From assembly GCA_947244325.1 (NCBI GenBank), contig CAMXJY010000004.1, positions 1 through 64,000 of the forward strand: a DNA stretch of 64,000 bases. Reading direction: 5' to 3'. Under the pieces are notes generated by a model. It saw only the letters and a list, made by a program, of their open reading frames with translations. It did not search any database and was not told the DNA's origin. The DNA is from an uncultured Clostridium sp. Its GTDB lineage: Bacteria; Bacillota; Clostridia; TANB77; CAG-508. Positions 1 to 7,965 of this stretch are shown piece by piece. How positions within the stretch are numbered: the first letter of the stretch is position 1; each line of letters begins with the position of its first letter. Both the position numbers and the translations under genes were made by a program.

Positions 1-21
1 CCTTTTAGGCGTTATAAGTAA

Positions 22-56
22 AATACCTCCGGCTAAGCCGGAGGATATTTATTGCG
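22..56 (+). terminator. GC-rich hairpin upstream of the MATE gene
   Basis: CCTCCGGC (26-33) pairs perfectly with GCCGGAGG (37-44) around a 3-base loop. It is the most GC-rich stem of the region and is followed by AT-rich sequence ending in TTTTTT. It probably terminates a gene lying before the window. Confidence 0.7.
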
Positions 57-94
57 TTTTTTAGTTTCTTAAGTTAAAGAAGGAGGAAAAGAAA

Positions 95-1456
95 ATGGAA
101 ACAGAAAATAAGTACTTAGGAGAAGAAAAAATATCAAAATTATTATTAAAGTTTTCTATCCCATGTATTTTATCATTATTAATTAGTTCACTATATAATA
201 TAGTAGATCAAATATTTATTGGAAATAGTGAATTAGGTTATTTAGGAAATGCGGCTACAACAGTAGTTTTTCCAATTACAATTATAGCAGTTGCTTTTGC
301 ATGGTGTTTTGGAGATGGAACAGCAGCATTTTTATCATTATCACAAGGACGAAAAGATACAAAAAATGTACATAAAGCAGTAGGTAATAGTATTGTAATA
401 ACTATAATTATAAGTATTTTATTTGTAATACTTGGATTTTGTTTTGAAGAAAATATACTTCGTTTATTTGGAGCAAGTGATACTTCAATTGATCTTGCTA
501 AAGATTATTTTATAATAATTTTATCAGCTATTCCTGTTTATATGTTAGCAAATGTTTTAAGTCCAATAATAAGAGCAGATGGTTCACCAAGGTTTGCAAT
601 GGCATCAACATTATCTGGTGCAATAATTAATATTATTTTAGATCCAGTTTTTATATTTGGTCTTAAATGGGGAATAAAAGGAGCAGCATGGGCTACAATT
701 ATTGGACAAATTGTATCATGCATTATAGCTCTTATATATCTTACAAAAACAAAAACATTTAAAATATCAATAGATAGTTTTAAAATGAATTTTTCATTAT
801 TTGGAAATGTAACTAAACTTGGAATTTCTACATTTATTACTCAAATGTCTATTGTTATAATTTCTTTAGTTTGCAATATAATGCTTGCAAAATTTGGCGC
901 AATGTCAAAATATGGTGCAGATATACCAATTGCAGTAATAGGTATTGCTATGAAAGTATTTACAATTGTTATTAACATCGTTGTAGGTATAGTTCTTGGA
1001 GCTCAACCAATACTTGGATATAATTATGGAGCAAGAAAATTTGATAGAGTAAAAGAAACTTTTAAAAATGTAATAATATCCACAATAATCGTTGGATTAA
1101 TAGCAACATTTTTCTTTGAAGTTTGCCCACAAGTAATTATAAGATTATTTGGTACAGAATCAGAATTATATATGGAATTTGCAATAAATACATTTAGAAT
1201 ATTCTTAATGTTTGTAACATTTACTTGTATGATTAAAGTAATATCAATATTCTTCCAAGCTGTTGGAGAACCAACAAAAGCAGCTATAGTTTCATTATCA
1301 AGAGATATTGTTTGTTTTGTACCATTAGTAATATTTTTACCAAATTTATTAGGTATAAATGGTGCATTATGGGCAGCACCAATAGCAGATACAATTGGTA
1401 TTATTTTATCATGTACTTTAGTTGCAGTATTCTTTAAAAAAATGAATATTTCATAA
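95..1456 (+). CDS. MATE family efflux transporter
   Basis: A 453-residue polytopic membrane protein of the MATE (multidrug and toxic compound extrusion) family, expected to export cationic drugs or metabolites in exchange for Na+ or H+. About twelve hydrophobic helices are visible. The N-terminal segment reads LLLKFSIPCILSLLISSLYN, then a VDQIFIG motif, the usual MATE signature around helix 1-2. The second half repeats the fold, with a GAQPILGYNYGA motif near residue 305 that is typical of MepA/DinF-like members. Length is normal for the family. A strong AAGGAGGAAAAG site lies 6 bases before the ATG. The gene stands alone after a terminator, so the substrate cannot be inferred. Confidence 0.93.
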   Translation: METENKYLGEEKISKLLLKFSIPCILSLLISSLYNIVDQIFIGNSELGYLGNAATTVVFPITIIAVAFAWCFGDGTAAFLSLSQGRKDTKNVHKAVGNSIVITIIISILFVILGFCFEENILRLFGASDTSIDLAKDYFIIILSAIPVYMLANVLSPIIRADGSPRFAMASTLSGAIINIILDPVFIFGLKWGIKGAAWATIIGQIVSCIIALIYLTKTKTFKISIDSFKMNFSLFGNVTKLGISTFITQMSIVIISLVCNIMLAKFGAMSKYGADIPIAVIGIAMKVFTIVINIVVGIVLGAQPILGYNYGARKFDRVKETFKNVIISTIIVGLIATFFFEVCPQVIIRLFGTESELYMEFAINTFRIFLMFVTFTCMIKVISIFFQAVGEPTKAAIVSLSRDIVCFVPLVIFLPNLLGINGALWAAPIADTIGIILSCTLVAVFFKKMNIS

Positions 1457-1521
1457 TTATTTACAAAAATATAATAATAGGTATATAATAACTAGCAAAT
1501 AACGTATAGAAAGGAATTACT

Positions 1522-1944
1522 ATGGGATTTATATTTGAGAGAAAAGTTAATTATTATGAAACAGATAAAATGGGAGTAGTGCATCATTCTAATTATATTA
1601 GATATATGGAAGAAGCAAGGTGTGCTTGGCTAGAAAATATAGATATGCCATTTGACACTTTAGAAGAAAATGGTATTACTATTCCAGTTTTAGGAGTAAA
1701 TTGTGATTACAAATATCATGCAACTTTTGGAGATACAATATTAATTAACACGTTTACAAAAGAATATACTGGTGTTAGAATGACAGTTGGTTATGAAATG
1801 AAAGATAAAGAAACAGGAAAGATATTTCTTACAGGAGAAACAAAACATTGTTTTACAGATAAGAGTTTAAAACCGATTAATTTAAAAAAATATAATTCAG
1901 AGTTTAGTAATAAATTTCAAAATTTGTTGGAAAATAAATCTTAG
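1522..1944 (+). CDS. Acyl-CoA thioesterase, YbgC/FadM-like hotdog fold
   Basis: A 140-residue single hotdog-fold protein of the 4-hydroxybenzoyl-CoA thioesterase/YbgC group, which hydrolyses acyl-CoA thioesters in the cytoplasm. The diagnostic block begins at residue 11 as YYETDKMGVVHHSNYIRYME, with the candidate catalytic Asp at residue 15 and the conserved HxxNYxRYxEEAR segment. GAAAGGAATT provides the ribosome site. It sits between the MATE gene and an AAA ATPase with its own terminator behind it, so it is probably monocistronic. Substrate chain length cannot be told from sequence. Confidence 0.9.
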   Translation: MGFIFERKVNYYETDKMGVVHHSNYIRYMEEARCAWLENIDMPFDTLEENGITIPVLGVNCDYKYHATFGDTILINTFTKEYTGVRMTVGYEMKDKETGKIFLTGETKHCFTDKSLKPINLKKYNSEFSNKFQNLLENKS

Positions 1945-1952
1945 AAATTAAG

Positions 1953-1988
1953 GAGAGTGGTTACATATTGATAATTACTCTCTTTTTT
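1953..1988 (+). terminator. Rho-independent terminator after the thioesterase gene
   Basis: GAGAGT (1953-1958) pairs with ACTCTC (1977-1982) and is followed at once by TTTTTT. Confidence 0.8.
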
Positions 1989-2032
1989 GATAATATATAG
2001 TAAAATATTTAGAAAGAAAAAAGGAAAATAGG

Positions 2033-2845
2033 ATGATATATTTAAAGACATTTAAGTTAAGCGATAATAAAATATCAAATTATAATATATATCCATATAG
2101 TGTATTAAAAAATAAAGAACCAGATGTTTTTATATTTGAAAATATAGTAGTATTATATGGAAACAACGGCTCTGGAAAATCTACTTTATTAAATATTATT
2201 GCACATAAATTAAATTTAAAAGGTAAAGAGAGAAGTAACCCAGCAGTTATAGGTTCAAGTTCGTATTTAGAAGATTATGCTAAAGAGTGTAAATATGAGC
2301 TTGGAGAAAATGAAAATGGTAGAAAAATAATAAATATACCAGAAAATAGTAGATACATAAAAAGTGAAGAGATTTTATATGAAATAAGAAAAATACAGCA
2401 GGATGCTGTATTACAAGAGAGCATAGAAAGTAATTTAGCTAGAGAAAGAGGTTTAGAAAATGCAAAAAAGTTTTTAGAAACTGATGAAGGCGAAAAGCAA
2501 TTTGATAGATTTCAATTTGCACAAGAAAAATATTCAAATGGTGAAACTACAATGCAAATTTTAGAAGATAATATTGAGCCAGATAATTTATATTTATTGG
2601 ATGAACCAGAAGTGTCTTTGTCTCCACAAAATCAAGTACAACTAGCTGAAAAAATAAATGAAATGTCTAGATTTTTAGGAGTTCAATTTATAATAGCAAC
2701 GCACTCTCCATTTATGTTAGGAATTTTAAATGCAAAGATTTATAATTTAGATACTAAAAATTATGAAGTACAAAAATGGTATGAATTAGAAAATGTGAAA
2801 TATTTTTATGAATTTTTTAAAAGTAAAAGAAATTATTTTGAATAG
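2033..2845 (+). CDS. AAA family ATPase, RecF/SMC-like ABC-ATPase head
   Basis: A 270-residue soluble ATPase. Walker A is YGNNGSGKST at residues 42-51, Walker B is LYLLDEPE near residue 187 followed by a D-loop-like VSLSPQNQ, and the switch histidine lies in ATHSP near residue 222. This is the arrangement of the compact AAA_21/RecF-type ATPases. A region of about 130 residues between the Walker motifs is charged and probably helical. No effector domain is attached and no nuclease or reverse transcriptase partner is adjacent, so a defence role is not supported. The downstream DUF1848 gene is only about 90 bases away, but any functional link is speculative. Confidence 0.8.
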   Translation: MIYLKTFKLSDNKISNYNIYPYSVLKNKEPDVFIFENIVVLYGNNGSGKSTLLNIIAHKLNLKGKERSNPAVIGSSSYLEDYAKECKYELGENENGRKIINIPENSRYIKSEEILYEIRKIQQDAVLQESIESNLARERGLENAKKFLETDEGEKQFDRFQFAQEKYSNGETTMQILEDNIEPDNLYLLDEPEVSLSPQNQVQLAEKINEMSRFLGVQFIIATHSPFMLGILNAKIYNLDTKNYEVQKWYELENVKYFYEFFKSKRNYFE

Positions 2846-2933
2846 TAGAAATATTTATAACTATAAACAAACTTTGTGAATAACAATAGAGAAACTTTTT
2901 TTGTATAAAAAAATAAGTAGGAGTAAAACAATT

Positions 2934-3875
2934 ATGATAGTAAATGTAGGTGGAAGAACAGATATAGTAAATTATTATAGTGATTGGCTAATGAATAGAA
3001 TACATGAAGGTTTTGCATACTCAAGAAATCCACTATTTCAAAATAATGTATCTAAAGTAAGTTTAAAACCAGAAGATATAGATTGTTTAATGTTTTGTTC
3101 CAAAAACTATAAACCTATGTTAAAATATATGAAAGAAATAAATGAAAAATATAGAATTATATGTCATTATACAATAACAGCTTATGGAATGGATGTAGAG
3201 CCTAATGTACCAAGTATAGAAGAATCTATTAAAAATTTAATAGAACTTTCAAAAATTGTTGGCAAAGAAAAAGTTTTATGGAGATATGATCCAATACTTT
3301 TAACTAAAAAATATACAGTAGAAAAACATTTAGAAACATTTGAATATATGGCAAAAAGACTTACTCCTTATGTTCAAAGATGTATATTTAGTTTTGTAGA
3401 AATGTATAAGAAATTAGAATATAACATGCCTGAGATTATACCTTTTACGAAAGATGATAAAATTAAAATATTAAAATGTATTGGGGAAATTTCAAAAAAG
3501 TATAATTTATATACTCAAACTTGTGGGACTGATGAAAATAATGAGAAATATGGTATTCATGTATCTGGTTGTACAACACCTGAAATATTAGAAAAAGCAA
3601 ATAGCGTAAAGTATAAAGAAATAAAATCGAAACCTATGAGAAAAGGATGCCACTGCATATCAAGTAGAGATATAGGTGCATATGATACTTGTTTAAATGG
3701 TTGTAAATATTGTTATGCAAATAAAAGACCAGATTTAGCAAAAGAAAATATAAAATTTCATGATAAAAATTCTCCATTATTATTGGGAAATTTAAAAGAA
3801 ACAGATACGATAACAGAATCAAAACAAGCTAGCTTTATTGTTCATGATAAAGGAGAACAATTGAGTTTGATATAA
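2934..3875 (+). CDS. DUF1848 family protein
   Basis: A 313-residue protein whose N-terminus (IVNVGGRTDIVNYYSDWL) and C-terminal cysteine block (GCHCISSRDIGAYDTC then NGCKYCYAN) match the DUF1848 family. The biochemical role is unknown. The clustered C-terminal cysteines suggest metal or Fe-S binding. I chose the ATG at 2934 because AGTAGGAG lies 11 bases upstream; an in-frame TTG at 2901 would add eleven residues but has no ribosome site. The gene follows the AAA ATPase closely on the same strand and could be cotranscribed. Confidence 0.85.
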   Translation: MIVNVGGRTDIVNYYSDWLMNRIHEGFAYSRNPLFQNNVSKVSLKPEDIDCLMFCSKNYKPMLKYMKEINEKYRIICHYTITAYGMDVEPNVPSIEESIKNLIELSKIVGKEKVLWRYDPILLTKKYTVEKHLETFEYMAKRLTPYVQRCIFSFVEMYKKLEYNMPEIIPFTKDDKIKILKCIGEISKKYNLYTQTCGTDENNEKYGIHVSGCTTPEILEKANSVKYKEIKSKPMRKGCHCISSRDIGAYDTCLNGCKYCYANKRPDLAKENIKFHDKNSPLLLGNLKETDTITESKQASFIVHDKGEQLSLI

Positions 3876-3910
3876 ATAGTTAAAATAAGTATTAATTTAT
3901 GAGGTGAAAC

Positions 3911-4951
3911 ATGACAATTGAAGAGGAAATATTTAAAAAATCAAAAGTAGATTTTAGCAAGATAATTAAATATGGATTTAAAAAAGATAAAAAAATATAT
4001 AAATATTCTAAAAAGATTATGAATGAAGCATTTGAAATTAATGTAGAAATTGATGAAATAGGAAATGTAAAAGGAAAAGTTATTGATTTATCTTTTGAAG
4101 ACGAATATACAAATTTTCGTGTTGAAGGTCCTAGAGGAGCTTTTGCAGGAGAAGTTAGAGAAGAATTTGAAAATTTATTAAAAGATATCAAAAGTAAATG
4201 TTTTACGAAAGAGAATTTTATATTTGAACAATCTAATAGAATAACAAATTTGATAAAAGAAAAATATGGAGATGAACCAGAATTCAAATGGGAAAATGAT
4301 TCAGGAACTGCTACTTTTTCTAATAAAATTAGCAAAAAATGGTATGGAATAATAATGACTATTAATAAAATGAAATTGAATGAAAAATCAGATGAAATAA
4401 TAGAAATAATGAATGTAAAACTTGAGCCTGAGAAAATACAAAAGTTGATACAAATTAATGGTTTTTATCCAGCTTATCATATGAACAAAAAGAGTTGGAT
4501 AACTATTATTCTTGATAATACAATTTCGGATGAAAAGATAATGGAATTAATTGAAGAAAGTTATTCATATACAATTACTAAAAAAGACAATTCTAATGAG
4601 TGGCTTATTCCTGCAAATCCTAAATACTTTGATGTTGAAAAAGCATTAGAAAAAAATGATACAATAATTTGGAAACAAAGTACAGATATTAAAATAGGTG
4701 ATATAGTTTATTTATACGAAGGAAAGCCATATTCTTGCATTATGCATAAATTTAAAGTTATAGAAGTAAATATACCTTATGAAGAAAAAAATGAAAATTT
4801 AGAAATAAAAAAAGTTATGAGGATTAATTTATTAAAGAGTTATGAAAAGGGCAAATATTCTTTTGATAAGTTAAAAGAATTTGGCGTAAATTCTGTTAGA
4901 GGTCCAAGATATATGCCACTAAGCTTAAGTAAGTATATAAATAAAAAATAG
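3911..4951 (+). CDS. MmcQ/YjbR-like protein with extra N- and C-terminal regions
   Basis: A 346-residue protein. The middle part (about residues 105-225) matches the MmcQ/YjbR (DUF419, CyaY-like fold) family: KWYGIIMTI, NVKLEPEKI, NGFYPAYHMNKKSWITIILD, then a DEKIMELIEESY helix. MmcQ/YjbR proteins alone are about 120 residues. Here there is an N-terminal region of about 100 residues, and a C-terminal region (WLIPANPKYFDVEKAL, then IKIGDIVYLYEGKPYSCIMHKFKVIEV) that looks like a small-molecule- or modified-base-binding EVE/PUA-like barrel. A nucleic-acid-related role is inferred, not shown. GAGGTG precedes the ATG. Confidence 0.72.
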   Translation: MTIEEEIFKKSKVDFSKIIKYGFKKDKKIYKYSKKIMNEAFEINVEIDEIGNVKGKVIDLSFEDEYTNFRVEGPRGAFAGEVREEFENLLKDIKSKCFTKENFIFEQSNRITNLIKEKYGDEPEFKWENDSGTATFSNKISKKWYGIIMTINKMKLNEKSDEIIEIMNVKLEPEKIQKLIQINGFYPAYHMNKKSWITIILDNTISDEKIMELIEESYSYTITKKDNSNEWLIPANPKYFDVEKALEKNDTIIWKQSTDIKIGDIVYLYEGKPYSCIMHKFKVIEVNIPYEEKNENLEIKKVMRINLLKSYEKGKYSFDKLKEFGVNSVRGPRYMPLSLSKYINKK

Positions 4952-5006
4952 TATATGAAGTAGTAATAATATAAATTAATTAAATAAAATGTAAAGGAGA
5001 ATAGTT

Positions 5007-5333
5007 ATGATAAATTTTGATGATATAGAAGTAGTTGAATTGCCAGAATTTAATGGTGGAACTGGAGTAACCAAAGGTAGAATGATTATTGATAATAACG
5101 TAAAAATAATGAAAGCAGAGTTAGAAAAAGGATCATCAATAGGAGAACATACTCATACAACAAGTAGTGAAATTATTTATATAATAAGTGGTGTTGCAAA
5201 ATGTATATTGGATGGAAAAGAAGAAATTGTAAAAGCAGGAGAGTGTCATTATTGTCCAAAAGGAAGTACACATTCTGTTATAAATGAAAATGATGATACA
5301 TTAGTTATGTTTTGCGTAGTGCCAAATCAATAA
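5007..5333 (+). CDS. Small cupin-domain protein
   Basis: A 108-residue single-domain cupin. The metal-binding motif 1 is GEHTHTTSSEIIYIISG and motif 2 is AGECHYCPKGSTHSVIN, giving the usual His-His-Glu and His ligands. Such proteins are isomerases, dioxygenases or small-molecule binders; substrate cannot be inferred. AAAGGAG lies 8 bases before the ATG. It sits 38 bases before tcdA and may share its transcript. Confidence 0.88.
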   Translation: MINFDDIEVVELPEFNGGTGVTKGRMIIDNNVKIMKAELEKGSSIGEHTHTTSSEIIYIISGVAKCILDGKEEIVKAGECHYCPKGSTHSVINENDDTLVMFCVVPNQ

Positions 5334-5371
5334 AAATCATTGAAATCTAAGATGTAAAAGCGAGGTAAAAA

Positions 5372-6073
5372 ATGTTAGAGCAGTTTTCAAGAACAGAATT
5401 GTTGATAGGAAAAGAAGCAATAGAAAAGTTAAATAAATCAAAGGTAGCAGTATTTGGAATAGGTGGTGTTGGTTCTTTTGTTGTTGAGGGGTTAGCAAGA
5501 GCAGGAGTAGGAAAATTCGTATTGGTAGATAATGATACAGTTAGTATAACTAATTTGAACAGACAAATAATTGCTACTCATAAAACTATTGGAAAAGCTA
5601 AAGTTTTAATAGCTAAAGAAAGAATTTTAGAAATAAATCCAGAGGCAGAAGTAGAAATTCATCAAGAATTTTTTATGCCAGAAACTAAAGGAATATTAGA
5701 TGATACTATAGATTATATTGTAGATAGCATAGATACTGTTACAGCTAAAATTGAACTTGTAGTTAGAGCAAATGAACTAAAAATTCCTATTATATCAAGT
5801 ATGGGAACAGGAAATAAGTTGGATCCTACGAAATTTGAAATAACAGATATATATAAAACAAGTGTATGTCCACTTGCTAAGGTTATGAGAAAAGAGTTGA
5901 AATCAAGAGAGATAAAGAAATTAAAGGTTGTATATTCTAAAGAAGAGCCAATAAAAATTGATGGCAATCTTGAGGGGAAAAAACAAATACCAGCAAGTAT
6001 ATCGTTTGTTCCATCTGTTGCGGGACTAATAATTTCAGGAGAAGTAATTAAAGATATTATCAAGTATGAATAA
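5372..6073 (+). CDS. tcdA: tRNA threonylcarbamoyladenosine dehydratase (TcdA/CsdL)
   Basis: A 233-residue E1-like enzyme of the ThiF/MoeB superfamily that uses ATP to cyclise t6A37 to ct6A on ANN-decoding tRNAs. The N-terminal nucleotide-binding segment is GIGGVGSFVVEGLARAG (residues 29-45), followed by the DNDTVSITNLNRQ motif that is diagnostic for the family. A single cysteine in SVCPLAKVMRKELK matches the TcdA-type C-terminal half. It lacks the Zn-binding CxxC pairs of MoeB/ThiF. Length is near the family norm. GCGAGG precedes the ATG. Confidence 0.92.
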   Translation: MLEQFSRTELLIGKEAIEKLNKSKVAVFGIGGVGSFVVEGLARAGVGKFVLVDNDTVSITNLNRQIIATHKTIGKAKVLIAKERILEINPEAEVEIHQEFFMPETKGILDDTIDYIVDSIDTVTAKIELVVRANELKIPIISSMGTGNKLDPTKFEITDIYKTSVCPLAKVMRKELKSREIKKLKVVYSKEEPIKIDGNLEGKKQIPASISFVPSVAGLIISGEVIKDIIKYE

Positions 6074-6165
6074 AATTGACATATATAGTAATAAATGTAA
6101 GTTAATTTATTACATAGTTAATAATTAATTATAGTAATCAAAAGAGGAGTAAATGAAAAAATAAA

Positions 6166-7323
6166 ATGGAATATAAATATTTGTTAGATATAGGATTAAT
6201 AATATTAGTAGTAAAAATTTTTACAATAATAACTCAAAAAATTAAAATGCCTAAAGTATTAGGTGGATTAATTGCAGGAATAGTACTAGGACCAGCAATG
6301 TTAAATATTGTACAAAATAGTACAATTTTAGAAGCATTATCAAAATTTGGTATAATATTAATAATGTTTTTAGCAGGTATGGAAACAAGTATAAAAAAAT
6401 TTGTATCAAATAGTAATAAATATGTGATAATAGCAGCACTTGGAGTGTTGGTTCCATTAATATTAGGAGCATTATTTAGTTTAATATATATACAAGATTT
6501 AAAAACAAATTTATTCTTTGGAGCAGTAATAACAGCAACTTCAGTTAGCATAACAGTAGAAACTCTAATAGAAATGAAAAAAATAAAATCAAGTGTAGGA
6601 CTAGCAATACTTGGAGCAGGTGTTGCTGATGATATAATGGGAATACTATTTTTAACAATAGTAATGAATAGTGGAAATTTACATTTTTCAACATTTGCAT
6701 TTATGATATTAAAAGTACTTTTATTTTTTGGAATGGCACTAATTATAGGATTAATATTATTTAAAGTGTTTGAAAAGATAGAAGAAAAAGATACTAAAAC
6801 AGAGCAAATGCCTACATATTCTATAGCTTTTGCATTAATACTAGCATATATTGCCGAGAAGTTAGGTGTTAGCGGAATAATTGGAGCATATATAGCTGGA
6901 CTTGTTATAGGAAATACTGAAAAAGGACGAAAAGTAAAAGGAAAAATTGATTTAGTAGTGCATATGATTTTTTCACCAATATTTTTTGCAAGTGTTGGTT
7001 TGAAACTAGGAAAAATTGATTTTGATATATCTGTATGGTTATTCATATTAATATTTACAGCAATTACAATAATAAGTAAAATAATTGGAAATGGTTTAGG
7101 TGCTAAAATATGTGGCTATTCAAAAGAAAAATCTATTCAAATTGGTATAGGAATGGCAACAAGGGGAGAAGTAGCTTTAATTATGGCAGATGAAGCAAAG
7201 AAAATTGGATTAATTAATGAGGAAATATTTTCTATAGTTATAATAACAGTTTTATTAGTAACTCTTATCACTCCAATATTATTGCATTTTAGCTTTAAGA
7301 AAAAAGAAATGGTAATAGAATAG
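6166..7323 (+). CDS. CPA2-type cation:proton antiporter
   Basis: A 385-residue membrane protein with about 12-13 helices, of the monovalent cation:proton antiporter-2 (Kef/NapA-like) family. Visible signatures are the N-terminal KMPKVLGGLIAGIVLGPAML block and the central AGVADDIMGI with the double Asp pair (near residue 152) expected in electrogenic NapA-type exchangers. There is no TrkA-N or TrkA-C regulatory domain, so it is the short membrane-only form. It is followed by a degenerate copy of its own 3' end (7325-7362). Confidence 0.9.
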   Translation: MEYKYLLDIGLIILVVKIFTIITQKIKMPKVLGGLIAGIVLGPAMLNIVQNSTILEALSKFGIILIMFLAGMETSIKKFVSNSNKYVIIAALGVLVPLILGALFSLIYIQDLKTNLFFGAVITATSVSITVETLIEMKKIKSSVGLAILGAGVADDIMGILFLTIVMNSGNLHFSTFAFMILKVLLFFGMALIIGLILFKVFEKIEEKDTKTEQMPTYSIAFALILAYIAEKLGVSGIIGAYIAGLVIGNTEKGRKVKGKIDLVVHMIFSPIFFASVGLKLGKIDFDISVWLFILIFTAITIISKIIGNGLGAKICGYSKEKSIQIGIGMATRGEVALIMADEAKKIGLINEEIFSIVIITVLLVTLITPILLHFSFKKKEMVIE

Positions 7324-7362
7324 AAGGTAAAATTGCATTTTAGTTTTAAATGGTAATAGAAT
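7283..7362 (+). repeat. Short imperfect tandem duplication of the antiporter 3' end
   Basis: The last coding bases of the antiporter (TTGCATTTTAG at 7281-7291, then ATGGTAATAGAA) recur after its stop codon (TTGCATTTTAG near 7333, then ATGGTAATAGAATA near 7349) with an internal deletion. The second copy forms the leader of the iscR transcript. Confidence 0.7.
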
Positions 7363-7394
7363 ATAAAATAAAATCGAAGATTGGAGGAAAAGAA

Positions 7395-7793
7395 ATGAAA
7401 ATATCTACTAAAGGAAGATATGCATTAAGAGTAATGATAGATTTAGCAATAAATAGTAATGGAAAATACATATCATTAACAGATATATCAAAAAGACAAG
7501 GAATTTCTAATAAATATTTAGAACAAATAATTTCATTATTAAATAAAGCAGGATTTTTAGATACAGCGAGAGGTCAAGCAGGTGGGTATAAATTAATAAA
7601 AACGCCAAAAGATTATAGAGTAGGTGATATTTTAAGAGCTACAGAAGGAGATTTAGCACCAACTTATTGTTTAACAGAGGACGGAGAGTGTGATAGACAA
7701 AAAGGATGTAAGACGTATTCTTTTTGGAAAGGTTTGGATGATGTGATAAATAACTATGTTAATAGTAAAACATTAGAGGATTTAATAAAGTAG
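7395..7793 (+). CDS. iscR: Rrf2-family Fe-S sensing repressor (IscR-like)
   Basis: A 132-residue Rrf2 regulator. It opens with MKISTKGRYALRVMIDLA, carries the winged helix-turn-helix (ISKRQGISNKYLEQIISLLNKAG) and the wing ARGQAGGYKL. Three cysteines in YCLTEDGECDRQKGC can ligate a [2Fe-2S] cluster, as in IscR. The ATG at 7395 is chosen because GGAGGAAAAGAA lies directly upstream; an in-frame upstream ATG at 7350 has no ribosome site and lies in duplicated antiporter sequence. The next genes are iscS and iscU, and the promoter before iscS carries matching inverted repeats, so this protein very likely represses that operon when clusters are sufficient. Confidence 0.93.
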   Translation: MKISTKGRYALRVMIDLAINSNGKYISLTDISKRQGISNKYLEQIISLLNKAGFLDTARGQAGGYKLIKTPKDYRVGDILRATEGDLAPTYCLTEDGECDRQKGCKTYSFWKGLDDVINNYVNSKTLEDLIK

Positions 7794-7821
7794 AAGTTCA
7801 AATTGATGAGCTTCTTTTTTT
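7792..7821 (+). terminator. Terminator between iscR and iscS
   Basis: AGAAGTTCA (7792-7800) pairs with TGAGCTTCT (7807-7815), one wobble, followed by a run of T. It separates iscR from the iscS-iscU transcript. Confidence 0.8.
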
Positions 7822-7895
7822 ATTGAATAGAAAAAATCATACTAAATAAAAGAATTTATTTTCTAAAATATTTAGTTTAAATTTTGTATATTTTT

Positions 7896-7954
7896 AATTC
7901 CTATTGACATACTAGGAAATAAGATGTATAATTCCTACTATAATAGTATGAAAA
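7896..7954 (+). promoter_or_regulatory. iscS promoter with overlapping Rrf2-type operators
   Basis: A consensus promoter is visible: TTGACA (7904-7909), 17-base spacer, TATAAT (7927-7932). Inverted repeats overlap it. TTCCTA (7898-7903) faces TAGGAA (7913-7918) around the -35 box, and ATTCCTACTAT (7931-7941) faces ATAGTATGAAA (7944-7954) over the -10 and start. The half-site TTCC/ATACTAT recurs, as expected for a dimeric Rrf2 repressor. Assignment to the neighbouring IscR-like protein is inference. Confidence 0.8.
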
Positions 7955-7965
7955 AGGAGATTGAT

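Noticed and set aside
2901..2933. TTG start for the DUF1848 gene
   Set aside because: An ATG at 2934 has an AGGAG site; the TTG has none.
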